From: DAOPZC01 sp035353175
GTDB taxonomy: Bacteria; Verrucomicrobiota; Kiritimatiellia; RFP12; UBA1067
Assembly (NCBI GenBank): GCA_035353175.1
Contig: DAOPZC010000069.1
Span: forward strand, 1 to 23,193
DNA length: 23,193 nt
Direction: 5' to 3'
The notes under the pieces are model-generated. The model was given only the letters and a program-made list of their open reading frames with translations, had not been told where the DNA came from and made no database searches. Position 1 is the stretch's first letter, and each line of letters begins with the position of its first letter. Shown piece after piece: positions 1 to 7,637 of the stretch. The position numbers and the translations under genes are program-made.

Positions 1-72
1 TTGTTTCCGGCACTCCCCGCATTCGTCAACAGAAAAACATGGGGATAGTCCACTCGAGGATGACGTTTGTTT

Positions 73-93
73 ATGCGCGGAAAATTTGCGCAT
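73..93. repeat. Short inverted repeat in the leading intergenic region
   Basis: ATGCGC at 73-78 is the reverse complement of GCGCAT at 88-93, with a 9-nt A/T-rich spacer. A second pairing, GGAAA (79-83) with TTTCC (93-97), is mutually exclusive with part of it. There is no U-tract, so this is not a clear terminator. The rest of 1-262 holds no convincing gene. I could not find a well-spaced -35/-10 pair here, although TTGACC occurs at 103-108 and 157-162. Confidence 0.3.
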
Positions 94-262
94 TTCCGGA
101 TGTTGACCGTTTTCCCCGCATAACAGATGGCAGCATGGGAATCGGCACGTGATGGGTTGACCCTGTGGGATGCCGATGAAAAATGATACTGAAAATTGTG
201 GTACGGTTTGTGGTTTAGACAAGAGAAGTGTGCGACCGGATGCCGGTGATAAGGAGCATCAG

Positions 263-2974
263 ATGATGAACAAAAGAAGGATTGGATTTGTGGTAACGGC
301 TATCGGGGCCTTGGCCAATATGGCTTATGCGGCCACCACCAACACGTGGGATGCGGACACAGGCACTACCGGCGCTCAGGACGGTTCCGGAACGTGGACT
401 ACAAGCGCGTCCGGCACCAACTGGTGGAACAACTCGTCCGCCAACACGAACTGGAGCAACAGCGCGGCGCCCGACCTCACGATCATCGGGGCGGGGTCCG
501 GCGCGGCAGGCACGATCACGCTGGGCGAGGCCATTACGGTCGGCCACCTGAGATTCAACGCGCCCGGCTCCGGCCGCTATACCCTTGACGGGAACGGCAA
601 CGCCCTCGGCTTCGGCTTCGACTACCCTCTGCTGTGGATCTCCTCCGGCGTGGGTGTCACGAACCGGGCCAACAGCGCCAGCAATGCCATCCACCTGAAT
701 GTCACGGGCGGCGGCACGTTCGTTTTTGCGGGAACGAATACCTTTGCCTCCGTCGACATGATGGATGCGCAAACAGCTTGGTTTGGCATCACGGGCGGCG
801 TCGCCGGAACCACGATCACGATCCCGGCAGGCGCATCGTTCAAAACAGTCGGATACCCGCCCGTTAATCAATATAGTACCTTCGGGTTCCGGCTGCGCGA
901 TGGGGCCACCCTGAACGTCGACGGCAATTTGACCACATCGGCCAGAATCGGCGGGCATTCAGGTGAAGATAATTATAACATTAACATCAATCCGGGTGCG
1001 GTCGTGACGAACACGAGCGATGTGGTGCTCGGCTGGAACAGCATTGGGACGCTGAGCATGAACGGCGGGTACATGATTGCGACCAGTATTACCCATCTGG
1101 ACAGCGCCACCGGCACGCTCAACCTGAACGGAGGAACGCTTGAGGTTAATCAAGTCACGTCATCAACCGGTAGCGGAGGATTTGTCGTCGCCTTCAACGG
1201 CGGCCTGCTGAGAGCACGCGGCGACAGTTTTCTAAACGAGGAGTCAGGAAAAGACCGCTTAACCACTTATCTGGTGAAAGATGGCGGTGCATTGATCGAC
1301 AGCAACGGCAAAAACATCGAAACTATTGTGGCGTTTGCAAAGAGCGGCTCCGGCGGGTTGACGAAGCTGGGAGCAGGCACAATGGCTTTCTCAGGGGGCT
1401 CCTATACCGGTGCGACAACGGTCACGGCGGGCACCCTGAACCTGAACTTCAACAGGCGGGCCTCATGGGTCGCGCGGGATGCGGTCAGCGATTATTATGG
1501 CCTGACCTCCCGGTTGGTTCTGAATGGCGGCAACTTCACGGTCACCGGACGGGCCCCCGTGCCCACCGTCACCAAAACCTTCACTCATAACTCTGATGGA
1601 GCATACAAACGTTGCCCATACAATGGCAATACGGCTGGCCTTGTGGCGGGAATGACGGTGTCAGGCACCTACATTCCAACCAATACGTTTGTTACATATA
1701 TCAATAGCTCATCGAAAGTCCTTATGAACAATTCCTCTACCAACGGAGGGACCGCGACCGTGTCGCTGACCTTCGGTGGCGTGACGAATACGACGTGGCA
1801 GACGATCGACAATGTTGAGCTACAGCAGGACGCAACGGTCACCGTGAATGCGAACGGGGGACCGGGCACGACGCTTGCTGTCGGCACCCTCACGGGAGCC
1901 GGTGGGTTAACCAAGGACGGCAACGGAACGTTGGCGCTCTTGGGAACGAACACCTACGGCGGAGCGACCCTGATTAAGGGTGGCACCGTGAAACTGGCTC
2001 CGTTCGTGGCCGTGACCAACGCCTCTTTCGAGATGCACGAAACGCTTGCCAGCAACCCGGTTTATGGTGTTTACGGCACGCCTACCAATGCGTTTTGGAC
2101 CTTTTATTCTGCCGGCATTGCTGCGCAGGGCTCCACGTGGGTGGGCAGTACCGCCGCAATAGACGGATCCGATGCATGCTTCATACAGGCAAACGGGGCG
2201 GAGGGGAGGGTGTCCACAACCCTCGGTACTCCCGCCGCCGGTCTCTACGTGATCTCCTTTATGGCTGGAAAACGTCCCACTACCGCCGCCACGGCCATCA
2301 CGGTAGATATCGACGGGACCAATCAATTCACGTTCGCAGCGTCCGAATTCAACGTATTGGGCGATATCTATACGGGATCGGCCGTGCTTTCAAGCGGCAC
2401 GCACACGTTGACCTTCCGGAGTACGCTAACGGCGGGTGTTGACGCGGCCACATGGATCGACCGGGTGACCGTCACCACGCTGGCGGGCGGCAGTCCCGTC
2501 GGCAACCTGCCCACGGGTACGGTGGCCACGGTGGCGTCGGGCACGGTGCTGGACTTGGGCGGCAGTACGCAGGTCTTGGCTGGGCTAAGCGGAGTCGGGC
2601 TGGTCACCAACGGCACGCTGTCGGTCAGCGGCACGGTCGCCCCGGGCACGAATACGATCGGCACGCTGACGGTCGCAGCCGCCACGGCACTGACCGGGAC
2701 CTTGTTGGTCGACACGTCTCTCGGCGGAACGTGCGACCTTCTCAAGGTCCAAGGCTCATTGGATCTGACGAGCGCAGTCCTTCAGGTCCAGGACGTGGAC
2801 CAGCTAAAATCAGGCACCTCCTATGTAATTGCGACCTGCACGCCGGGATGTCTGACAGGCCGTTTCGCCTCAACCAATGTGGCCGTCAAAAAACCCTGGC
2901 ATGTCGTTTACGACAATGGGACGGGTGAAGTGCGGTTGGAGATCATCGGCGGCACGCTGTTCCTACTCAATTAA
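263..2974 (+). CDS. Secreted autotransporter-associated beta-strand-repeat protein
   Basis: Predicted exported protein of 903 aa, probably a surface or extracellular beta-helix/adhesin-like protein; substrate unknown. An in-frame ATG lies at 170, but I chose the ATG at 263 because AAGGAG (251-256) sits 6 nt upstream and the protein then opens with a clean Sec signal peptide (basic MMNKRR, hydrophobic core, AYA cleavage near residue 23). Gly/Thr/Asn-rich repeats fit the autotransporter-associated beta-strand repeat family (PATR type). The clearest are at about residues 363-395 and 546-578, both of the form GGLTK..G.GT.....Y.G.T....GT, with a degenerate one at about 773-803. Residues ~583-740 look like an inserted jelly-roll or carbohydrate-binding-like domain (opens NASFE, ends WIDRVTV). 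There is no C-terminal autotransporter barrel and no PEP-CTERM signal; the protein ends GGTLFLLN, so the sorting route is unclear. It converges on the TonB-dependent receptor gene 13 nt away. Confidence 0.85.
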   Translation: MMNKRRIGFVVTAIGALANMAYAATTNTWDADTGTTGAQDGSGTWTTSASGTNWWNNSSANTNWSNSAAPDLTIIGAGSGAAGTITLGEAITVGHLRFNAPGSGRYTLDGNGNALGFGFDYPLLWISSGVGVTNRANSASNAIHLNVTGGGTFVFAGTNTFASVDMMDAQTAWFGITGGVAGTTITIPAGASFKTVGYPPVNQYSTFGFRLRDGATLNVDGNLTTSARIGGHSGEDNYNININPGAVVTNTSDVVLGWNSIGTLSMNGGYMIATSITHLDSATGTLNLNGGTLEVNQVTSSTGSGGFVVAFNGGLLRARGDSFLNEESGKDRLTTYLVKDGGALIDSNGKNIETIVAFAKSGSGGLTKLGAGTMAFSGGSYTGATTVTAGTLNLNFNRRASWVARDAVSDYYGLTSRLVLNGGNFTVTGRAPVPTVTKTFTHNSDGAYKRCPYNGNTAGLVAGMTVSGTYIPTNTFVTYINSSSKVLMNNSSTNGGTATVSLTFGGVTNTTWQTIDNVELQQDATVTVNANGGPGTTLAVGTLTGAGGLTKDGNGTLALLGTNTYGGATLIKGGTVKLAPFVAVTNASFEMHETLASNPVYGVYGTPTNAFWTFYSAGIAAQGSTWVGSTAAIDGSDACFIQANGAEGRVSTTLGTPAAGLYVISFMAGKRPTTAATAITVDIDGTNQFTFAASEFNVLGDIYTGSAVLSSGTHTLTFRSTLTAGVDAATWIDRVTVTTLAGGSPVGNLPTGTVATVASGTVLDLGGSTQVLAGLSGVGLVTNGTLSVSGTVAPGTNTIGTLTVAAATALTGTLLVDTSLGGTCDLLKVQGSLDLTSAVLQVQDVDQLKSGTSYVIATCTPGCLTGRFASTNVAVKKPWHVVYDNGTGEVRLEIIGGTLFLLN

Positions 2975-2977
2975 GTG

Positions 2978-2987
2978 ATCGCGCGAT
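2978..2987. repeat. Perfect 10-bp palindrome between two convergent stop codons
   Basis: ATCGCGCGAT fills most of the 13-nt gap between the stop codon of the beta-strand-repeat gene and that of the TonB-dependent receptor. No U-tract follows on either strand, so it is at most a weak bidirectional stop signal. Confidence 0.4.
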
Positions 2988-4820
2988 TTACCAGGCGTAG
3001 GCGAGCGACGTGAATAACCGGCGGCCGGCGGCTTCTTGTCCGGGATAGGTCTGGAAGTCGTCGTCGAGAAGATTGTCCACGCCCATATTCAGCGTGAACT
3101 TCTGAACGCGGGGCAAGCGCCATTGGATTTCGGCACAGGTGTTCACAAACCAGTCATCGTACTGGCGTTCAGGGTTGTCCTCATATTTCGAAAGGCCTTG
3201 ACGCAGCCGGAAGCGCAGGGCGCGCGTGAACCGGTGACGCAGCGTCACGCCGGCTGAGGCGAGGGGATAGTCCATGGCGTAGCGGCTGGCGTAGAAGTCG
3301 GTGTCGCAGGATTTGGCGAGCGCGAGCAGGTCGAGCCCGATGTCGGAGTCGCCGTCCAGCGAGATCCGCCCGTCCGCCGTGCATCCCCAGCTCCGGATCT
3401 CGTCGAGATTGTTTGCTGTCCAGCGGCTGCTCGCTTCGGCGCGGATCCAGTCGACGATGTTCTCGCCTTCTTCGTAAAACAGGGCTGTTTTCCATGTGAA
3501 TCGGCCGGTCTGGCCTTTCCATCCCGCTTCCGTGGTGCGCGTCTGCTGGCGCTCCAGGCCCGCGTTGCCGAGCGAGGAAGGGGATTCGTAATTGAGCTCC
3601 GTGTAGGAAGGTTGCCGGACGGCCTCGGTAAAGGTGAGGAAGAGGGCCTGTTCGTCGGAGACCGCCCATTCGATGCCGGCGGCTGGCAGCCAGGCCGGGG
3701 AATCGTCGGTAAAGACGTCCAGCGAGCCGCCCGCCGTGAAGGTCAAGCCGCCGGACGAGAGATTCGGCAGGACCGCCAGCGAGCCGTGGCTGCGGGTGTG
3801 GTTGCCCAGCGAGGTGCTGTCGATCGTCTCTCGGTCGCCGTCCGCACGCAGGTCGATACTGAAGGCGTCGGAGAAAGTGCGGCGCGTGTCGCCGTGCAGC
3901 GCCAGAAAATCGGTGGTGTGGTCGTTCTCGTAAAAATCGTGATCGTGGCGGTCGAGCCAGTAGGTGTCGTCGGTCCGGCGCCAAGCGGCGGTGACCCGGG
4001 CCGGGTTCAGCGGATCCCCGATCCATTTCAGCGAACCTGACACGAGGGCGTCCTGAACACGCTCTTCGGCGGGATATTTCGGGTCAGTGCCGTAAAAGCC
4101 GCGCGCGCCGAACTCGCGCCATGAGGTGGCGGTGACGAAGTCGCCCTGTAATGCGTCGCTGACGGCGCCGACGCGGGCGCCGGCGGTGGTCCGGCTGAGG
4201 TCGTTGTCGCGGTAGCCGTCCGTCTGCCCGGACTGTTCATAGGAGAGAAACGCCGAGGCCGCAGCCGTGCCGCCGTCTGAGAGCGGGGCGGTTTCGGTGA
4301 CAAGCGCGTTGCCGAAGAGGAGGTTCTTGTTGCCCGCGCCGAGGGTGAGGGCGTGCAGGTCTTCGGTCATGGGCGCGAGATCCAGGCTGACCGATCCGGC
4401 GGGATGTCCGGACGCGGCGCGGAAGCGGTCGAGGCCCGTGAGCACGGACGGGGTGTCGAACCAGACTTCGGGTGCGGGCAGATCGGCGTGCCAGTGTTCG
4501 GTTTGCGCGTTGCGCAGGCTAAGCCCGTTGAGCAGAAGGCCGGAACTGTTGAAAGGTCCGCCGCGGATGGAGAGGTCGGCCTGAGGTCCTCCGGCGCCCT
4601 GATCCCGTAGCTGGAGCCCGGGGACGTCTTTGAGCAGCGACGGTCCCGGGCGGGCGGTGGGGGCCAGCGAAAGCGCCTCGACGTTGACGACAATGTTGGA
4701 GGGAGGCTCTTGCGCAGACGTGGCGCTGCAGGTAAACACGGCAACGACCACGGCAAGCGCCGCAAGGGACCGCAGAAACAAGCAGGGCAGGCGCTTGTCG
4801 ATCGAGGTTTGGGTGGACAT
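2988..4820 (-). CDS. TonB-dependent outer-membrane receptor
   Basis: Outer-membrane beta-barrel receptor that imports a ligand using TonB/ExbBD energy; ligand unknown. At 610 aa it is at the short end for the family. The N-terminus is a Sec signal peptide (basic start, hydrophobic LAALAVVVAVF, cleavage near SATSAQ). A TonB-box-like IVVNVEA follows, then a plug domain with the typical LLKDVPGLQLRD and LSIRGG motifs. The rest is barrel; it ends with a VDNLLDDDFQTYPG segment typical of the family and a terminal Trp, as BAM substrates require. Another ATG lies at 4829, but the best promoter has its -10 immediately before that codon, so I prefer the ATG at 4820. Neither start has a Shine-Dalgarno sequence. 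A neighbouring SusD gene, siderophore genes or a cobalamin riboswitch would hint at the ligand; none is visible. Confidence 0.9.
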   Translation of the reverse strand: MSTQTSIDKRLPCLFLRSLAALAVVVAVFTCSATSAQEPPSNIVVNVEALSLAPTARPGPSLLKDVPGLQLRDQGAGGPQADLSIRGGPFNSSGLLLNGLSLRNAQTEHWHADLPAPEVWFDTPSVLTGLDRFRAASGHPAGSVSLDLAPMTEDLHALTLGAGNKNLLFGNALVTETAPLSDGGTAAASAFLSYEQSGQTDGYRDNDLSRTTAGARVGAVSDALQGDFVTATSWREFGARGFYGTDPKYPAEERVQDALVSGSLKWIGDPLNPARVTAAWRRTDDTYWLDRHDHDFYENDHTTDFLALHGDTRRTFSDAFSIDLRADGDRETIDSTSLGNHTRSHGSLAVLPNLSSGGLTFTAGGSLDVFTDDSPAWLPAAGIEWAVSDEQALFLTFTEAVRQPSYTELNYESPSSLGNAGLERQQTRTTEAGWKGQTGRFTWKTALFYEEGENIVDWIRAEASSRWTANNLDEIRSWGCTADGRISLDGDSDIGLDLLALAKSCDTDFYASRYAMDYPLASAGVTLRHRFTRALRFRLRQGLSKYEDNPERQYDDWFVNTCAEIQWRLPRVQKFTLNMGVDNLLDDDFQTYPGQEAAGRRLFTSLAYAW

Positions 4821-4830
4821 AAGGCGCATA

Positions 4831-4860
4831 AGAATACCCGGATGCCCCGCAGATTGTCAA
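4831..4860 (-). promoter_or_regulatory. Sigma70-like promoter abutting the TonB-receptor start
   Basis: On the minus strand TTGACA (4855-4860, perfect -35) is followed by an 18-nt spacer and TATTCT (4831-4836, 4/6 -10). Transcription would start near 4824, leaving a leader of only a few nucleotides before the ATG at 4820. That predicts a nearly leaderless mRNA. Confidence 0.5.
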
Positions 4861-4885
4861 CCCAAGACAAAACAACTATTTACAA

Positions 4886-4902
4886 TGAAAGTCGGACTTT
4901 CA
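4886..4902. promoter_or_regulatory. 17-bp palindrome, possible operator upstream of the TonB receptor
   Basis: TGAAAGTC-G-GACTTTCA is a perfect 8-bp inverted repeat around one central base. It covers the stop codon of the AI-2E-type gene and lies about 26 bp upstream of the receptor's -35 box. As RNA it could fold as a 6-bp stem with a 5-nt loop, followed on the minus strand by a weakly T-rich stretch. It could therefore be a weak terminator or a DNA-binding site; the sequence does not decide. Confidence 0.4.
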
Positions 4903-6075
4903 GATGAGCTCTTTGATGTATTTGTTTTTAAGAAGTCGCCAGAAGACCACGATGAACGCGCTCAAGGGAATGGCGAGCAGGACGCCGAGGATGCCTTTGA
5001 AGATGATGCCCCAGAAAAGCAGCGAGAAGATAATGGCCACATCGTTCAGGCCGGTTCGCTTGCCTTGTATCCGCGGCGTGATGAAATATCCGTCCAAGAT
5101 CTGCACCAGGGCGAACACGGCGAACACCAGGCCGAGACGCAGTCCGCTGCCGCCTTCACCGAAGAAGGCCATCGGGAGCGTGACGGCGAGTCCGATGACG
5201 TTGCCGAGGTAGGGCACCAGGTTGAAGCATCCCAGCGTGAACCCGATGAGCAGGCCGTAGGGCAGACCCACGATCCAGAAACCCAAACCGAAAAGAAGGC
5301 CTTGGATAAAGGCGATGGTTACTTGGCCGCGGAAAAATGCCACGATGATGGCGAAGAATTCGTCGATCAGGTAAGAGACGTCGCGGCGCGTATCCGGCTT
5401 GAGGAAGGGCATGAAGTTCTCGGCGTCTTTGCCCGAGAAGGGCTTTGCGGTCAGAAAGTAAATCAGGTAGACCGGGACCACCAGCCAGCCGATCAGCGAG
5501 ACGAGGTATCTGATCGCGCCCATGCCGTATGAAAGCGCCATATCGCCCATGTCGCCAAATGAGATCGAGTCGATGAACGTGGCTAGAAAGGCTTCTGGAT
5601 CAGTGAGAAACGGGACCTTCTCTTCGAGCCCGAACTTGGTGAGGAACGTCTGCAGGTTGGGAACGGCGGCGGTCAAGGCTTCCGTGATGCGTTCGAAGAG
5701 GGTTGGCAGATATTCGAACAGGGCGATGAGCTGTCCGACAAACAGCGCGCCGAAAAAGAAGAGTAGCGCGGCGACCGGAAGCAGCAGCGAGAGGAAGAGG
5801 ACCGGCAGCGCTAACAGATGCATGCGGCGCAGGTGCTGGTAGAGCCACTGGTAGTACGGCTTGAAAATCAGCGTCAGGATCAGGGCGACAAGCAGCGGCG
5901 TGAGCACCACGGAAACCGAGGAGAGCAGCATGTAGATCCCCCAGAGGATCAGGGCGACGAAGGCGGTCACGAGGGTGGCACACAACACCGTGATGCCGGA
6001 GGCGACAATCCCGTTCTGGCCGTCTGTGAACGAGATGGCGGGCTTCTGGTCTGAGGGGGTGCGGTGAATGGCCAT
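4900..6075 (-). CDS. AI-2E family (PerM/YdiK-type) membrane transporter
   Basis: Integral inner-membrane protein of 391 aa in the AI-2E/UPF0118 exporter family, whose members are linked to autoinducer-2 export or Na+/H+ antiport; the substrate here cannot be told. The family pattern is visible: two or three N-terminal membrane helices with LTPLLVALILTLIFKP, a hydrophobic hairpin (LFLSLLLPVAALLFFFGALFVG), a soluble region around residues ~110-165, then C-terminal helices with the typical GLPYGLLIGFTLGCFNLVPYLG segment and a QILDGYFITPRIQGK motif. I chose the ATG at 6075 rather than an upstream in-frame start at 6099 because AAAGAGG lies 8 nt before it. It follows the E3 gene on the same strand after a 115-nt gap full of inverted repeats. 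Confidence 0.9.
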   Translation of the reverse strand: MAIHRTPSDQKPAISFTDGQNGIVASGITVLCATLVTAFVALILWGIYMLLSSVSVVLTPLLVALILTLIFKPYYQWLYQHLRRMHLLALPVLFLSLLLPVAALLFFFGALFVGQLIALFEYLPTLFERITEALTAAVPNLQTFLTKFGLEEKVPFLTDPEAFLATFIDSISFGDMGDMALSYGMGAIRYLVSLIGWLVVPVYLIYFLTAKPFSGKDAENFMPFLKPDTRRDVSYLIDEFFAIIVAFFRGQVTIAFIQGLLFGLGFWIVGLPYGLLIGFTLGCFNLVPYLGNVIGLAVTLPMAFFGEGGSGLRLGLVFAVFALVQILDGYFITPRIQGKRTGLNDVAIIFSLLFWGIIFKGILGVLLAIPLSAFIVVFWRLLKNKYIKELI

Positions 6076-6097
6076 AGGTGGAACCTCTTTAGCGCTC

Positions 6098-6167
6098 AAC
6101 GCTCAACTCTCAAGTATAGGCCAATTGGCCTCGAATCTCCTGCACCCATCGTTGAGAGTTGAGCGTT
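6098..6167. repeat. 16-bp perfect inverted repeat of 7-nt-period units enclosing a palindrome
   Basis: The 16 bp at 6098-6113 (AACGCTCAACTCTCAA) are the exact reverse complement of 6152-6167. The 38-nt loop contains a perfect 14-bp palindrome, AGGCCAATTGGCCT (6118-6131). Both arms have a 7-nt period: CTCAACG/CTCAACT/CTCAAGT on the left, and GTTGAGA/GTTGAGC/GTTCTGC/GTTGAAC/GTTCGAT on the right. It lies between the E3 and AI-2E-type genes and could form a large hairpin in their transcript. Confidence 0.7.
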
Positions 6168-6190
6168 CTGCGTTGAACGTTCGATCGCTC

Positions 6191-7576
6191 TTAGCGCTTC
6201 GGCAGGTGGATGCACGCGTTGTGGAAGGCGTGCGCCGCCTCCATCCATGCCTCAGACATGGTCGGATGGCAGTGGATGGTGTTGCCCACCTCGTCGATCG
6301 TCAGTTCGTTCCGGATTGCGATTGCGGCTTCGGCGATCAGATCCGTCGCGTGGCAACCGATCGCTTGGGCGCCGAGCACCTGTCCTGTGACAGGGTCCGC
6401 GATCCACTTGACGAAGCCGTCGGTCTCGCCCGCAGCCATCGCCTTGCCGAGCGCGGAGAAGGGGAAGACCGCGGTCTTGACCACGATGCCGAGCTGCTGG
6501 GCTTTGGCTTCGGTGAGCCCCACCAGGCCGATCTCGGGCGACGTGAAGATGCAGGAGGGGCAGACCTTCTCGACTTTCGCCTTGTGGCCGGCGGCGGCTT
6601 CGGCCGCGACAACGCCCTGCTGGGTCGCCGCGTGGGCGAGCTGGATGGAGCCGGTCACGAGATCGCCGATCGCGAAGACCGATGCGACATTCGTGCGGCC
6701 CTGCGCGTCCACAGGGATGGTGCCGCGCTCGTCGACCTTGACGCCGGCGCGGGCGAGATCCAGCGCGACGGTGTTGGGCTTGCGGCCAACCGCCACGAGC
6801 AGGATGTCGCCCGCGACGGTCTGGTCCTTGTAAGTGCCGGTGACCGCGTCTTTCTTGACCTCGATGTGGGTCAGGGGCGCGCCGGTGAGGATCGTGATGC
6901 CGAGCGACTCCATGCGTTTGCGCAACACGCGCCGCACGTCGCGGTCGAGCACGACGACGATGTCCTCGAGCATTTCGACGACCGTGACCTTTGTGCCGAG
7001 CGCCGCCGCCATGCAGGCGAACTCGCAGCCGATCACGCCGCCGCCGAGGATGAGCAGGTTTTTGGGCAGCTCCTTGAGATCGAGGAAGGCGCGGCTGTCC
7101 ATGACGCGCTTGTCTTTGGGCAGGAAGCCCGGCATGGCGGAGTCGCTGCCCGCCGCGATGATGATCGAGGCCGCGCTGAGCCAGCGCGTGGCGCCGTCCG
7201 GCTGGACGACCGAAAGGCGGTTGGGGCCCTCGAAGCGGGCCGCGCCACTGATCAGCTCGACGCCGTTCGATTTCAGCAGCATCTGGACACCGCCGCTGAG
7301 TTTCGCGACGATCTCGGCTTTGCGGGCGGCCATCTTGGCATAGTCGAAGGTGACGCCTTTTGCGGTGACGCCGAAGTCTTCGGAGTGGGCGGCATGGTGG
7401 TAACGCTCCGCGGAGGCGATGAGCGTCTTGGTGGGGATGCATCCCCAGTTGAGGCAGGTGCCGCCGAAGGCTTCCTTCTCGATGATGGCGGTTTTTTTGC
7501 CGAGTTGCGCGGCGCGGATGGCGGCGGGATAACCGCCCGGCCCCGCGCCGATAACGATCACATCAAAGTCGTACAT
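6191..7576 (-). CDS. lpdA: Dihydrolipoyl dehydrogenase (E3)
   Basis: FAD flavoprotein of 461 aa that reoxidises dihydrolipoamide to lipoamide with NAD+ in 2-oxoacid dehydrogenase complexes. The N-terminal FAD-binding motif GAGPGG is at residues 10-15, the redox-active disulfide CLNWGC at 41-46, and the second Rossmann motif (LILGGGVIG) lies mid-protein. The C-terminal dimer-interface motif HPTMSE (437-442) supplies the His-Glu catalytic pair. Length is normal. It is 61 nt downstream of the E2 gene and almost certainly co-transcribed with it. No Shine-Dalgarno sequence precedes the ATG; the bases before it are T- and C-rich, so translation may depend on coupling or on the unusual intergenic structure. 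Confidence 0.97.
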   Translation of the reverse strand: MYDFDVIVIGAGPGGYPAAIRAAQLGKKTAIIEKEAFGGTCLNWGCIPTKTLIASAERYHHAAHSEDFGVTAKGVTFDYAKMAARKAEIVAKLSGGVQMLLKSNGVELISGAARFEGPNRLSVVQPDGATRWLSAASIIIAAGSDSAMPGFLPKDKRVMDSRAFLDLKELPKNLLILGGGVIGCEFACMAAALGTKVTVVEMLEDIVVVLDRDVRRVLRKRMESLGITILTGAPLTHIEVKKDAVTGTYKDQTVAGDILLVAVGRKPNTVALDLARAGVKVDERGTIPVDAQGRTNVASVFAIGDLVTGSIQLAHAATQQGVVAAEAAAGHKAKVEKVCPSCIFTSPEIGLVGLTEAKAQQLGIVVKTAVFPFSALGKAMAAGETDGFVKWIADPVTGQVLGAQAIGCHATDLIAEAAIAIRNELTIDEVGNTIHCHPTMSEAWMEAAHAFHNACIHLPKR

Positions 7577-7589
7577 AAGAAAAAAGGAG

Positions 7590-7617
7590 TTAGGGATTAG
7601 GAATTAGGAGTTTGGAG
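7590..7617. repeat. Four-copy heptanucleotide tandem repeat (TTAGGRN)
   Basis: Plus-strand TTAGGGA, TTAGGAA, TTAGGAG and TTTGGAG follow one another without interruption between the E2 and E3 genes. This is a short, degenerate, 7-nt-period array. It resembles in style, not sequence, the heptanucleotide short tandem repeats described in cyanobacterial intergenic DNA. Confidence 0.65.
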
Positions 7618-7637
7618 GGGCGAAACGTGTTTCGCCC
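7618..7637. repeat. 9-bp hairpin immediately after the E2 stop codon
   Basis: GGGCGAAAC (7618-7626) pairs perfectly with GTTTCGCCC (7629-7637) across 2 nt. On the minus strand it directly follows the E2 TAA. No U-tract follows immediately, so it looks more like an RNA-stabilising or REP-like hairpin between E2 and E3 than a terminator. Confidence 0.65.

Noticed and set aside
170..262. N-terminal extension of the beta-strand-repeat protein from the ATG at 170
   Set aside because: It would bury the signal peptide behind 31 hydrophilic residues, while 263 has AAGGAG at ideal spacing.
6068..7600. A 510-codon open frame on the plus strand opposite the E3 gene
   Set aside because: It is antisense to a clear dihydrolipoyl dehydrogenase, its translation is low-complexity Arg/Asp/Gly and resembles no family; a by-product of high-GC codons.
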